64,000 bases of DNA from NCBI GenBank assembly GCA_965223095.1, contig OZ244979.1:1116001-1180000 (forward strand). The letters are read 5' to 3'. The notes under the pieces were generated by a model that saw only the letters and a list, made by a program, of their open reading frames with translations, was not told where the DNA came from and did not search any database. This document shows positions 7,486 to 15,779 of this stretch, in pieces. A program made the translations under genes and the position numbers. Source of the DNA: J054 sp965223095. GTDB lineage: Bacteria > Pseudomonadota > Gammaproteobacteria > Steroidobacterales > GCA-2729495. Positions within the stretch are counted from its first letter, which is position 1; the number at the start of each line of letters is the position of its first letter.

Positions 7486-8643
7486 ATGGAACGCGATCAA
7501 GCCACGCGCCTAATGCAGGGACTCCTTAAGAAGATGGTCGCTTCCAATGGTTCCGATCTCTTTATCACAGCGGACTTTCCCCCCGCTATCAAGGTCGACG
7601 GCAAAGTAGCTCGAGCGAGCGATCAAGTTTTATCGGCTGACCAGAGTGCGGTGATTGTTCGTTCAATCATGAATGACAAACAGGCACGCGAATTTGACGC
7701 CACTAAAGAATGTAATTTCGCAATTAACCCGCAAGGCATTGGCCGGTTTCGCGTCAGTGCCTTCGTCCAACAGGGTGCAGTGGGCGCCGTACTGCGTACC
7801 ATTATTACCAAGATACCTACTTTCGAAGATTTAGATTTACCCGCCGGTCTTAAGGATATCGTCATGACTAAGCGCGGCTTGGTCATTTTGGTGGGTGCGA
7901 CGGGCTCGGGTAAGTCGACAACCTTGGCCGCGATGGTTGGTCATCGTAACGCAAATTCCCAAGGTCATATCGTCACCATTGAGGACCCCGTTGAGTACGT
8001 TCACCCGCATAATCAATGCGTGGTAACGCAGCGTGAAGTTGGTGTGGATACGGATTCTTGGCATGCGGCCTTGAAAAACACACTGCGGCAAGCGCCCGAT
8101 GTGATTCTGATTGGCGAGATTCGTGACCGGGATACCATGGAATATGGTGTGCAGTTTGCCGAAACAGGCCATTTATGTTTGGCAACCTTGCACGCTAATA
8201 GTGCTAACCAAGCCTTGGATCGCATTATCAACTTTTTTCCCGAAGAAAGGCGCGATCAATTGCTGATGGACTTGTCTTTGAACGTTAGGGCGTTAATTTC
8301 CCAGCGCTTGATTCCCCGAGCTAGTGGAACCGGCCGCGTGGCGGCTATGGAAATCATGCTGAAATCACCTTTGATTTCTGAGCTGATCTACAAAGGTGAA
8401 GTGCTAAAGATCAAGGAAATCATGGCCAAGTCGAACCGATTGGGTATGAAGACTTTCGACCAGGATTTATTCGATTTATATGAAGCCGGCAAGATCAGTT
8501 ACGACGAAGCCATGCGCAATGCAGATTCGAAGAACGAGCTGCGTTTGCGTATTAAGCTCGAAAGCAAACGCGACAAAGAGCCAGTTGACAAGGATGGCGG
8601 TCTAAGTCTGGCGGACGACGAAAATGCCGCTATGGAATTTTAG
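7486..8643 (+). CDS. pilU: PilT-like accessory retraction ATPase PilU
   Basis: PilU is a PilT paralogue that assists retraction and in known systems depends on PilT. This one has 385 residues: GSDLFITADFPPAIKVDG at the start, ECNFAINPQGIGRFRVSAF, Walker A GATGSGKST, IVTIEDPVEYVH, Walker B VILIGEIRD and His box TGHLCLATLHANS. The PilU-type ECNFAI and CVVTQREVGVDTDSW blocks and the charged C-terminal tail (about the last 35 residues) separate it from PilT. A good ribosome-binding site (AAGAGGT) precedes ATG 7486. Confidence 0.93.
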   Translation: MERDQATRLMQGLLKKMVASNGSDLFITADFPPAIKVDGKVARASDQVLSADQSAVIVRSIMNDKQAREFDATKECNFAINPQGIGRFRVSAFVQQGAVGAVLRTIITKIPTFEDLDLPAGLKDIVMTKRGLVILVGATGSGKSTTLAAMVGHRNANSQGHIVTIEDPVEYVHPHNQCVVTQREVGVDTDSWHAALKNTLRQAPDVILIGEIRDRDTMEYGVQFAETGHLCLATLHANSANQALDRIINFFPEERRDQLLMDLSLNVRALISQRLIPRASGTGRVAAMEIMLKSPLISELIYKGEVLKIKEIMAKSNRLGMKTFDQDLFDLYEAGKISYDEAMRNADSKNELRLRIKLESKRDKEPVDKDGGLSLADDENAAMEF

Positions 8644-8675
8644 GCGTCATTTGACCGTTTAACCGAAAGAAGAAA

Positions 8676-9731
8676 ATGAACGTTCAGCCACTATTTAATT
8701 TGATGGTCGACAAGCAGGCCTCGGATCTTTTTATGACCTGCTACGCGCCGGCCAAGATTAAGATCGACGGCAAAATCATGCCGGTCAACAAGCTCGACCT
8801 CACGCCCAAGATGATTCGCCAGGCTGCTCTTGAACTCATGACCGAGGAGCAGATGGAAGAGTTTACTCGTGAGTTGGAGATCGATTTCGCGATATCCAAG
8901 CCTGGCTTGGGGCGATTTCGGGTTAACTGTTTCCACCAGCGTGGCAATGTCGCCATTGTCATGCGCTATATCACCCAAGAAATTCCATCACTAGATGGAT
9001 TGGGCATGCCGCCGATCCTCAAAGAGTTGGTGATGTTTCGGCGCGGACTAATCTTGATGGTGGGCGCCACAGGTTCCGGCAAGTCGACGACTTTGGCGGG
9101 AATGATCGATTACCGCAACGAAAAAACTTCTTCGCACATCATTACCGTTGAGGACCCAATCGAGTACTTGCATACGAACAAAAAGTCCATCATCAATCAG
9201 CGCGAGATCGGTGCGGATACGCGTTCTTATCAGCGCGCGCTGAAGAGCGCCATGCGTGAAGCACCGGATGTCATATTGATCGGTGAGATACGTGATCGCG
9301 AAACCATGCAGATAACCATGGATCTCGCCGGGACAGGGCACCTGGCCATTGCGACCTTGCACTCGAACAACTCGCCCGAGACCTTGGATCGCATTATCAA
9401 CATCTTTCCTGAGGAACAGCATCCTCAGGTATATATGGATTTATCGCAGTATCTACGGGCCATTGTTTCGCAGCGATTGGTGCGTGGCGTCAACGGTGAA
9501 CGCGTTGCGGCGGTTGAGATCATGTTGAACACGCCGCGCATAGCTGAGTTGATTCAAGCCGGCGATATCGGCTCGGTGAAGGAATCGTTCTACGACAGCA
9601 CGGACAAAGTAATGCAAACTTTTGACCAGTCCTTACTGAAGCTCTATCGAGACGGCAAGATCAGCATGGATGAAGCGCTGGCCAATGCGGATTCCAGGAC
9701 CAATCTGGAAGCCCAGATACATTTTGGCTAG
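8676..9731 (+). CDS. Third PilT/PilU-family pilus ATPase
   Basis: The 351-residue protein is a complete third member of the retraction ATPase family. It has ASDLFMTCYAPAKIKIDG, Walker A GATGSGKST, ITVEDPIEYLH, an intact Walker B (VILIGEIRDRET) and the His box TGHLAIATLHSNN. It is closer to PilU than PilT in the N-terminal module (IDFAISKPGLGRFRVNCFHQ) but lacks the PilU charged tail, and the PilT AIRNLIRE block is replaced by RIAELIQAGD. All catalytic residues look present. It is 32 bases downstream of pilU behind a GAAAGAAG ribosome-binding site, so likely in the same operon. Whether it powers retraction, extension or another secretion filament cannot be told from sequence. Confidence 0.88.
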   Translation: MNVQPLFNLMVDKQASDLFMTCYAPAKIKIDGKIMPVNKLDLTPKMIRQAALELMTEEQMEEFTRELEIDFAISKPGLGRFRVNCFHQRGNVAIVMRYITQEIPSLDGLGMPPILKELVMFRRGLILMVGATGSGKSTTLAGMIDYRNEKTSSHIITVEDPIEYLHTNKKSIINQREIGADTRSYQRALKSAMREAPDVILIGEIRDRETMQITMDLAGTGHLAIATLHSNNSPETLDRIINIFPEEQHPQVYMDLSQYLRAIVSQRLVRGVNGERVAAVEIMLNTPRIAELIQAGDIGSVKESFYDSTDKVMQTFDQSLLKLYRDGKISMDEALANADSRTNLEAQIHFG

Positions 9732-9764
9732 TCGTTCGGTTGATTGCGGTTGCGGCCGTACTCG

Positions 9765-10640
9765 TCAGTCGGCATAAACCTGGGCACCGCTGAACACCGG
9801 GCCATCCACACAAACGCGTTTCATCGCCACTCCGTCATCGGTTCTGACCGGCACTGCACAGCCAGCGCAGCCGCCTACGGCGCAGGCCATGTATTCTTCC
9901 AGGCACAGCTGTGAAGGCAGGTCAAAGTTTGCCGCTAAAGATTTTACGGCGCGCAACATCGGCTCCGGACCACAAGCGAAAATCATGCACGCCGCGAGTT
10001 CTTTGGTGCTGAGGGTTTGTAGCCAACTATTCGCCAAGTCTGTCACATACCCACGGTAGCATCCCGCTATGCCCGCGGCACTGGCAAGGCGCCCGGGAAT
10101 GCCCCAGGCTTCAAGAAGACTTAGATTGTCGCGCGTTTCCGGGTCGGTGCCCGCGACGCTGAGTTCACTGGGGCACAGATCAAATGGAAAGGGGATTTCT
10201 GAGCCGAAAAAGGCCAGCGGTAAATCTTGTTTTTGTTGACTTAACCACTCGGCTAGAAAGAGCAGCGGTGGAATGCCGACGCCGCCGCCTAACAGAATGG
10301 CGCGTGGCCGGTTCGGGCTCACACTAAAACCGTTGCCGATTGGGCCGAGTAAATTCACCGAGTCGCCAACTTGCAGTTGGCAAAGACTCTGTAAACCCGG
10401 GCCCACAACTTTGTAGAGCACCTCTATCCAAGCCTGCTGGGGATCCGCGCGCATGATGGACAAAGGTCTGCGCATGGGAATGTCTGCGGAACAACGGATG
10501 TGCACAAAACAGCCCGGCTTGGCGACACGCGCGCAGTCTTGAGTCGCTAGGCGCAGTGCATATTGATTACCGGGGTAGCTGCGATGCTCGAGGACGACCG
10601 CATCTTCAATAAAGATGCTGCCTCTTGATGTACCGGTCAT
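9765..10640 (-). CDS. pyrK: PyrK-type dihydroorotate dehydrogenase electron-transfer subunit
   Basis: PyrK passes electrons from class 1B dihydroorotate dehydrogenase (PyrD) to NAD+ through FAD and a [2Fe-2S] cluster. The 291-residue protein has a ferredoxin-reductase-like FAD domain (RRPLSIM near residue 54), an NAD domain (LLGGGVGIPPLLFLAEWL, then IFACGPEPML), and a C-terminal cysteine cluster, C-LEEYMA-C-AVGG-C-AG-C-AVPV, followed by CVDGPVF as in Gram-positive PyrK. Its ATG overlaps the pyrB stop by four bases (ATGA), so it is translated with aspartate transcarbamoylase and a pyrimidine role is likely. Most gammaproteobacteria are known to use class 2, quinone-linked PyrD, which needs no PyrK. 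No pyrD is in the window. Confidence 0.85.
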   Translation of the reverse strand: MTGTSRGSIFIEDAVVLEHRSYPGNQYALRLATQDCARVAKPGCFVHIRCSADIPMRRPLSIMRADPQQAWIEVLYKVVGPGLQSLCQLQVGDSVNLLGPIGNGFSVSPNRPRAILLGGGVGIPPLLFLAEWLSQQKQDLPLAFFGSEIPFPFDLCPSELSVAGTDPETRDNLSLLEAWGIPGRLASAAGIAGCYRGYVTDLANSWLQTLSTKELAACMIFACGPEPMLRAVKSLAANFDLPSQLCLEEYMACAVGGCAGCAVPVRTDDGVAMKRVCVDGPVFSGAQVYAD

Positions 10641-11620
10641 GGACGCCGCCGAGATTCTATAACGGTAGCCAAAATCGCCATGCGCACGGCCAGACCATTA
10701 GTCACCTGGCGATTGATCACAGATCTGGGGCCATCCGCGACGCTGGCGGCAATTTCCACATCGCGATTCATGGGGCCGGGATGCATGACGATGGCATCGG
10801 GGCGTGCAAGGGCAAGTCGCGACTCGGTGATGCCGTAACACTCGTGGTATTCACCGGCCGATATCAAGTTCGCGTCATTGTCGATACGCTCGCGCTGAAT
10901 TCTTAAGGCCATCAGCACATCGGCATCCGCAATGCCCTCGTCCATGTCCTGAGTGATCAGGGCCTGGGGGTAGTGTTCTGGCTCTGGCGCAAGCCCCGCG
11001 GGGCTGATCAAACGAATATCGCGTGTACCCATGGTACGCAGTGCTTGGCAGGCCGACCGGGCGACTCGCGAATGAGCGATATCGCCGATAATCGCCACGC
11101 GTAGATTTTCGAAATCGGCGCGATGCTGGCGGATGGTCATGATGTCCAGGAGACCCTGGGTTGGGTGTGATACCGATGCCTCACCGGCGTTCAAAACGCT
11201 GATATGCGGTTGCACCTCGCTGGCGATTAGGGCCGGAATGCCAGCGGAAGCATCGCGTACGACGAAGATGTCGATCTGCATGGCCTGCAGGGTGTAAATC
11301 GTGTCTAGAACGCTCTCACCTTTTTTTCGCGATGACATATTGACATCGAGATTCAGCACGTCGGCGCTCATCCGCTTGGCCGCGAGCTCAAAAGAGGCTC
11401 GGGTGCGCGTGCTGGGCTCGAAAAACAGGTTGGCAACAGTTCGCCCCTTGAGGGCTTGATCCCGGGCTGGCGGTTCACCGGCCGGACGCAGGTAAGACTC
11501 GGCGCGGTCTAGCAGCATTAAAACGATGTCTCGATCCAGGTTCTCTAAAGTCAGCAAATGCCTTAAATGGCCGGCCGGACTCAACTGATACCCATAGTTT
11601 GCTTTATTGTCCATTGCCAT
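10637..11620 (-). CDS. pyrB: Aspartate carbamoyltransferase catalytic subunit
   Basis: This enzyme catalyses the first committed step of pyrimidine synthesis, carbamoyl phosphate plus aspartate to carbamoyl-aspartate. The phosphate-binding signature FFEPSTRTRASFELAAKRM, the LNAGEASVSHPTQGLLDI block and VMHPGPMNRDVE are all present. The frame is open to 11659 but that would run 56 bases into ruvX; ATG 11620 (or 11614) gives a start typical of the family and still overlaps the ruvX 3' end by a few codons. In Pseudomonas pyrR lies between ruvX and pyrB; here it is absent. No regulatory pyrI is seen. Confidence 0.95.
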   Translation of the reverse strand: MAMDNKANYGYQLSPAGHLRHLLTLENLDRDIVLMLLDRAESYLRPAGEPPARDQALKGRTVANLFFEPSTRTRASFELAAKRMSADVLNLDVNMSSRKKGESVLDTIYTLQAMQIDIFVVRDASAGIPALIASEVQPHISVLNAGEASVSHPTQGLLDIMTIRQHRADFENLRVAIIGDIAHSRVARSACQALRTMGTRDIRLISPAGLAPEPEHYPQALITQDMDEGIADADVLMALRIQRERIDNDANLISAGEYHECYGITESRLALARPDAIVMHPGPMNRDVEIAASVADGPRSVINRQVTNGLAVRMAILATVIESRRRP

Positions 11621-12116
11621 TGATTTCTTTTTTTCCGGCGCCGCGTAGCCAGCTTTCACCGATTAGTCGGGCGGCTAAGCGATCAATATCTTGTTTTCGA
11701 GTTCGCCGTTTTCGTAGTCCTGCTCGGCGCTGGGCGCGCAGTATCGATTCGGCTTCTGCGGAAGTTAGCCGTTCATCTACCATCTCTATGGGAAGTTGAT
11801 AGCGTGCGTGCAGTTCAGCAGCGAATTCACGGGCGCGCTTGCTCGTCGGTCCTTCGCTGCCGTCTTCATTATAGGGTAAGCCAACAACCAGTACTTCTGG
11901 TTTCCATTCATCGACCAGATTGCTTACCGCATGCCAGTCGGGTTTGCCGGCATTCGCGGCCAAGGTATCAGTTTCGCTGACGATACCGGCCGCGCTTGTC
12001 GCGGTGGCGACGCCGATGCGACGTTCGCCATAATCGAATATCAAAGCGGCGTCGGCTCGGGGCTTGGTCTTAGATTTCTGGGCGTTCAATGACGGGCTGT
12101 TGTGCGGCTCAGGCAT
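11604..12116 (-). CDS. ruvX: RuvX/YqgF-family Holliday-junction resolvase-like nuclease
   Basis: The protein is 170 residues, somewhat longer than the usual 135-150 because of a charged N-terminal extension of about 25 residues. The RNase H-like core starts with IFDYGERRIGVATA (catalytic Asp), continues with VVGLPYNEDGSEGPTSKRAREFA, and has VDERLTSAEAE, which carries the Glu, and QDIDRLAARLI with the last Asp. YqgF proteins are needed for 16S/23S rRNA 5'-end processing and possibly Holliday-junction cleavage. Its start overlaps the algH end by eight bases, and its end overlaps pyrB. Confidence 0.9.
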   Translation of the reverse strand: MPEPHNSPSLNAQKSKTKPRADAALIFDYGERRIGVATATSAAGIVSETDTLAANAGKPDWHAVSNLVDEWKPEVLVVGLPYNEDGSEGPTSKRAREFAAELHARYQLPIEMVDERLTSAEAESILRAQRRAGLRKRRTRKQDIDRLAARLIGESWLRGAGKKEINGNGQ

Positions 12117-12675
12117 GCCCGACCTGGGAACTCAGGGTACTTAGATCGACGCCCAACAGGGCGACTGCCTGCTCGTAACGCTCTTCATAAGGCGTGTCAA
12201 AAACGACCTCGGGTGACGCGGGCACGCTCAACCAAGCGTTCTCGGCAATTTCCTGTTCCAGTTGCCCAGGGCCCCAGCCGGCGTAGCCTAAGACTAGCTG
12301 TGCCCGTTCGGGTCCTTTGCCGACCGCCATGTCGCCGAGGATATCCTGAGAAGTGGTGACAAAAATGCCCTCCGTGATGGCTTTGGTGGCGTCCCACTCA
12401 CCTGACGGTTCATGAATAACGAAGCCGCGCTGCAACTCGATGGGGCCGCCTTGCAAAATGGCTTGCTCATCCAAGGGAGATTGCTCGCCAGGCAATTCCA
12501 GTTGCTCAACGACCTCGCGAAAATTCAGGTTCATGGGCCGGTTGATGACCAAGCCCAAGGCGCCCAGCTCGCTATGTTCACAAACGTAGGTCACGGTCTT
12601 TGCGAAGTTTGGATCTAACATGGCCGGCATGGCTATGAGTAAATGACCGGCTAACTGCGTGCTGTGCTCATCCAT
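12109..12675 (-). CDS. algH: YqgE/AlgH-family protein
   Basis: The protein is 188 residues from ATG 12675. It has LAGHLLIAMPAMLDPNFAKTV at the start, ALGLVINRPM, the ILQGGPI motif, and VLGYAGWGPGQLEQEI near residue 135, all typical of the UPF0301 fold. The Pseudomonas homologue affects alginate regulation but the molecular role is not known. The frame stays open for 86 more codons upstream, but that stretch lies inside the tonB gene and has no family similarity; the TAAGG motif just before ATG 12675 fits as a ribosome-binding site. It follows tonB by 4 bases and overlaps ruvX. Confidence 0.92.
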   Translation of the reverse strand: MDEHSTQLAGHLLIAMPAMLDPNFAKTVTYVCEHSELGALGLVINRPMNLNFREVVEQLELPGEQSPLDEQAILQGGPIELQRGFVIHEPSGEWDATKAITEGIFVTTSQDILGDMAVGKGPERAQLVLGYAGWGPGQLEQEIAENAWLSVPASPEVVFDTPYEERYEQAVALLGVDLSTLSSQVGHA

Positions 12676-12679
12676 GGCC

Positions 12680-13627
12680 TTAGGACCCCGGCGCGGCTGA
12701 CATGCGGCGCACGCCGCCGACGGCTCCGAAACGCCACTCATAGGCGAATCGCAGTGTGTCGTAGTCTGTGCGCAAGAAATCAGGAAAGGGCTCGAAGGGC
12801 GCGGCAATCCGCAGTATTTCCACCGCCGCGTCGTCCAACACGGCTTGCCCAGAAGAACTGCGCACCACGACGTCGCGTAAGACACCGTCTGAGGCAATGA
12901 CCACTTCCAGGGTCGGGTGTCCATCGAATTCACGGCTACCGGTCTGACGTGGAAAATTTAGGGTGCCTACGCGTTCTACTTCGCGTTTCCAGCTGCTGAG
13001 GTAGGCGGCGATTCGAGATTCGCGCGTGCTGGCGCTAATAACAAGTTCTCGTGGCCCGGCATCGCTAATCAGGGTGCTTTGATCCGGCTCGTTCACGATT
13101 TCAACATATCGCGTGTCACCCGGCATGCCGGTTTTTTCTTCCAAGGGCTGTTTTTCGGGTTCGCCCTGATCGTCGGGTAGTTGGCGCACCTGTTCTGCTG
13201 CCGAGGTGGACAGCATGATCGGCGTATCAGTGGCTAGTTCGCCGGCGTCCACCGCCTGCTCCGCGCCCGGGCGATCCGGGCCCAGTCTATCCGCATCGGC
13301 AGTTCGCGCCATGGCGGTTTGTAGTTGGTCGGGTAGATCAGTATTTCCCGCGCCATCTAGATTTTGTTGTGCCAGCACATTGGCGTCCTCGGGTGCCTCA
13401 AGCAAATCGCTGTCGCTGGTCACTAGGACCACGTTGAGCGAGGTGGCGGCCGGCGGATCTTCGCGGCCGTCGCTAGAAAATGTAATCCCCAGAATTAGCA
13501 CACCGTGGAAAAGGGCGGCCAAGAAAAGTGTTGAGGAGAGCCGGTCCTTGGCTGCCTTTTCTGACCAATCGATGGGCGCCCGCGCTGACAACTCGGGCAC
13601 CGAGTCGGGGGAATTCGTCTTGCCCAT
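12680..13627 (-). CDS. tonB: TonB-family energy transducer
   Basis: The protein is 315 residues: a short cytoplasmic N-terminus, one membrane helix at about residues 30-50 (LFLAALFHGVLILGITF with the conserved Ser/His character of TonB anchors), a long acidic and proline-poor periplasmic linker, and a TonB C-terminal domain from about residue 215 (GHPTLEVVIASDGVLRDVVV, AVEILRIAAPFEPFP). It links the ExbBD proton channel to TonB-dependent receptors; no exbB or exbD is in the window. The place between gshB and algH matches tonB3 of Pseudomonas, which is known to be needed for twitching, so a pilus-related role is as likely as iron or B12 uptake. Confidence 0.87.
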   Translation of the reverse strand: MGKTNSPDSVPELSARAPIDWSEKAAKDRLSSTLFLAALFHGVLILGITFSSDGREDPPAATSLNVVLVTSDSDLLEAPEDANVLAQQNLDGAGNTDLPDQLQTAMARTADADRLGPDRPGAEQAVDAGELATDTPIMLSTSAAEQVRQLPDDQGEPEKQPLEEKTGMPGDTRYVEIVNEPDQSTLISDAGPRELVISASTRESRIAAYLSSWKREVERVGTLNFPRQTGSREFDGHPTLEVVIASDGVLRDVVVRSSSGQAVLDDAAVEILRIAAPFEPFPDFLRTDYDTLRFAYEWRFGAVGGVRRMSAAPGS

Positions 13628-13729
13628 GGCTTTAAGCCTAGCGGCAGTCCCTCATCTGCTCTTTGCGCATGGGGTGAGTATACGCTTGCTCATGGCTACG
13701 GATGGCACTGGTTCACAGAATTTCTGGCG

Positions 13730-14683
13730 TCAGCGACCCAATTTCTCGCTGAGGCTATCCATAAGATCCGCCGCCACATTGATGTCAGCGTATTTTTGCA
13801 GTTCGCGGATACCCGTGGGGCTAGTCACGTTGATTTCTGTTAAATAGTCACCAATGACATCCAGACCTGCGAAAATGACTCCCCGCTCGCGCAATGCAGG
13901 GCCGAGCTGATTGCAGATCCAGCGATCACGCTTGGTCAGCGGCCGCACCTCCGCCTGCGCCCCGGCGACCAGATTGCCGCGATTGTCATCCGGCGGCGGG
14001 ATGCGCGCTAGCGCCTGGTCGGCGGGTTTACCATCTACCATCAAGATTCGTTTGTCGCCAGCGCTGATCTCGGGGACGTGTTTTTGGGCCATGGCAAAGC
14101 GCTGTCCGTAATCGGTCAGCGTTTCCAAGATCACGTTGCTATTGTTGTCGCCTTGCTTGATCACAAAGATCGACCGGCCGCCCATGCCGTCAAGGGGTTT
14201 AATGACGATTGTTCCATGTTCTTTGGTGAACGCCCGCATATCTTCCATGGATCGAGTGATCAAAGTCGGCGGGCAACATTCGGGAAACCATGCGGTAAAC
14301 ACTTTTTCGTTGATGTCTCGCAGCGCCTGGGGCTGATTGACGATCAGCACGCCCTGTTCGCCGGCACGCTCCAGAATGTAGGTGGTATAGATGTATTCCA
14401 TGTCAAATGGCGGATCCTTGCGCATCAGTATCACGTCAAGCTCGGCCAGTGGCATCTCCTGCTGTGTTTCCAGTTCGTACCAGTCGTCTAGGTCGTCTCT
14501 GACCTTAAGTCGCCTGCCGCGGCCAATGGCCTTCCCGTCGAGCAGGCGCAAGTCGGCTTGCTCAAAATAGTGCAGTTCGTGCCCGCGGCGGCCGGCTTCC
14601 AGCAGCATCGCCAAACTGCTGTCTTTGGCCGGCGTAATCTCGGCGATGGGATCCATCACAATCCCGAGTCGTATTCGACTCAT
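13730..14683 (-). CDS. gshB: Glutathione synthetase
   Basis: This ATP-grasp enzyme joins gamma-glutamylcysteine and glycine. The 317-residue protein starts IRLGIVMDPIAEITPAKDSS, has MRKDPPFDMEYIYTTYILE, the ATP-binding loop IKPLDGMGGRSIFVI and the C-terminal VIGDYLTEINVTSPTGIREL. Order gshB next to pilG on the opposite strand is the same as in Pseudomonas. The 297 bases between gshB and pilG hold no gene; both promoters must lie there. Confidence 0.96.
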   Translation of the reverse strand: MSRIRLGIVMDPIAEITPAKDSSLAMLLEAGRRGHELHYFEQADLRLLDGKAIGRGRRLKVRDDLDDWYELETQQEMPLAELDVILMRKDPPFDMEYIYTTYILERAGEQGVLIVNQPQALRDINEKVFTAWFPECCPPTLITRSMEDMRAFTKEHGTIVIKPLDGMGGRSIFVIKQGDNNSNVILETLTDYGQRFAMAQKHVPEISAGDKRILMVDGKPADQALARIPPPDDNRGNLVAGAQAEVRPLTKRDRWICNQLGPALRERGVIFAGLDVIGDYLTEINVTSPTGIRELQKYADINVAADLMDSLSEKLGR

Positions 14684-14980
14684 TGGCTTCTCCAGGCGGG
14701 GTCGATAGCTTGCGAACTAAAGACATGATCAATGTCCCAATTCTGTCGTAGCGCTGCTGAAATATCACCCTTGCCCCTGTATCCTGGCAGTGCTGTGTTG
14801 TCCGGTTTTGTCGCCGGAAATTGACCATTGAGGCATAGGCCTCAGCCGCAACCGCGGGAACCTTGGGTTCTGAGTCGCTGCGGTTTTACGCTAGGCGGGC
14901 CCTCCGGGTGACCCACGGCGCTTATAGATCTAAGGATCTGGGCGTGGATGTGCCTATACGCTTATGTTAAAAGGTGAGCT

Positions 14981-15400
14981 ATGACATCGACCGCGGAGGG
15001 GGCTGTGAAAAGCGGAGTCGCTGAGGGCCTCGACGGCCTTAAAGTGCTGGTTATTGACGATTCGAAGACCATTCGTCGTACCGCGGAGACTTTGCTCTCT
15101 AAGGAAGGTTGCACCGTGTATACGGCGGTCGATGGTTTTGATGCCCTCGCCAAGATCGCTGATCATCACCCGGATGTAATTTTTGTGGACATTATGATGC
15201 CGCGTCTGGACGGTTATCAGACCTGTTCTTTGATCAAGCACAACAAAACTTTCCGCGATACGCCGGTCATCATGCTGTCGAGCAAAGATGGCCTGTTTGA
15301 TCGCGCGCGGGGAAGAATTGTTGGGTCGGAACAATATCTGACCAAACCATTCACGAAGGACGAGTTACTGGGCGCCATTGCGACCCAGGTCTCTAGCTGA
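14981..15400 (+). CDS. pilG: Twitching-motility response regulator PilG
   Basis: This 139-residue single-domain receiver has the acidic pair at D26-D27 (VLVIDDSKTIRRTAE), the phosphorylation site D70 in VIFVDIMMPRLDGYQ, and the lysine in YLTKPF. PilG-type features are the N-terminal extension of about 20 residues and the LIKHNKTFRDTPVIMLSSKDGLFDRARG block. Phosphorylated by ChpA, PilG acts on the pilus machinery and cAMP signalling. AAAAGGTGAG upstream of ATG 14981 is a good ribosome-binding site. It is the first gene of the pil-chp operon. Confidence 0.95.
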   Translation: MTSTAEGAVKSGVAEGLDGLKVLVIDDSKTIRRTAETLLSKEGCTVYTAVDGFDALAKIADHHPDVIFVDIMMPRLDGYQTCSLIKHNKTFRDTPVIMLSSKDGLFDRARGRIVGSEQYLTKPFTKDELLGAIATQVSS

Positions 15401-15416
15401 CGGCGAGGATACGCAA

Positions 15417-15779
15417 ATGGCCTTAGTGCTAATTGTTGACGACTCACCCACCGAGCAACACGTCATCTCGAAACTACTGGAGAAGAATGGCTTTGACACT
15501 CTGGTGGCGAAAAATGGCGATGAAGCCATCAGCGTCGCGGAGCAAAATCGACCTGATGTGATCTTGATGGATGTGGTTATGCCTGGCATGAATGGCTTTC
15601 AAGCCACGCGCCAGCTGGCCAAGAACCCACTGACGGCAGATATTCCGGTGGTCATGGTCACCTCCAAGGACCAAGAAAGCGATAAAGTTTGGGGTTTGCG
15701 GCAGGGTGCGGTGGAATACTTAATGAAGCCTGTGAGTGATGACGACTTGCTGGCGGCGGTGCGAGCGCGTATCGCCTGA
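15417..15779 (+). CDS. pilH: Twitching-motility response regulator PilH
   Basis: A 120-residue receiver domain: D8-D9 in LIVDDSPTEQHV, D52 as the phospho-acceptor in VILMDVVMPGMNGFQ, and K in YLMKPV. PilH is the second output or phosphate sink of the Chp kinase. I chose ATG 15417 because the receiver strand begins at residue 2 and GGCGAGGAT lies upstream; the frame is open to 15378, but that part overlaps the pilG end. The stop overlaps the pilI start by one base. Confidence 0.95.
   Translation: MALVLIVDDSPTEQHVISKLLEKNGFDTLVAKNGDEAISVAEQNRPDVILMDVVMPGMNGFQATRQLAKNPLTADIPVVMVTSKDQESDKVWGLRQGAVEYLMKPVSDDDLLAAVRARIA

Noticed and set aside
12676..12933. 86-codon N-terminal extension of algH
   Set aside because: It overlaps the tonB gene on the same strand in another frame; the YqgE/AlgH fold starts at ATG 12675, which has its own ribosome-binding site.
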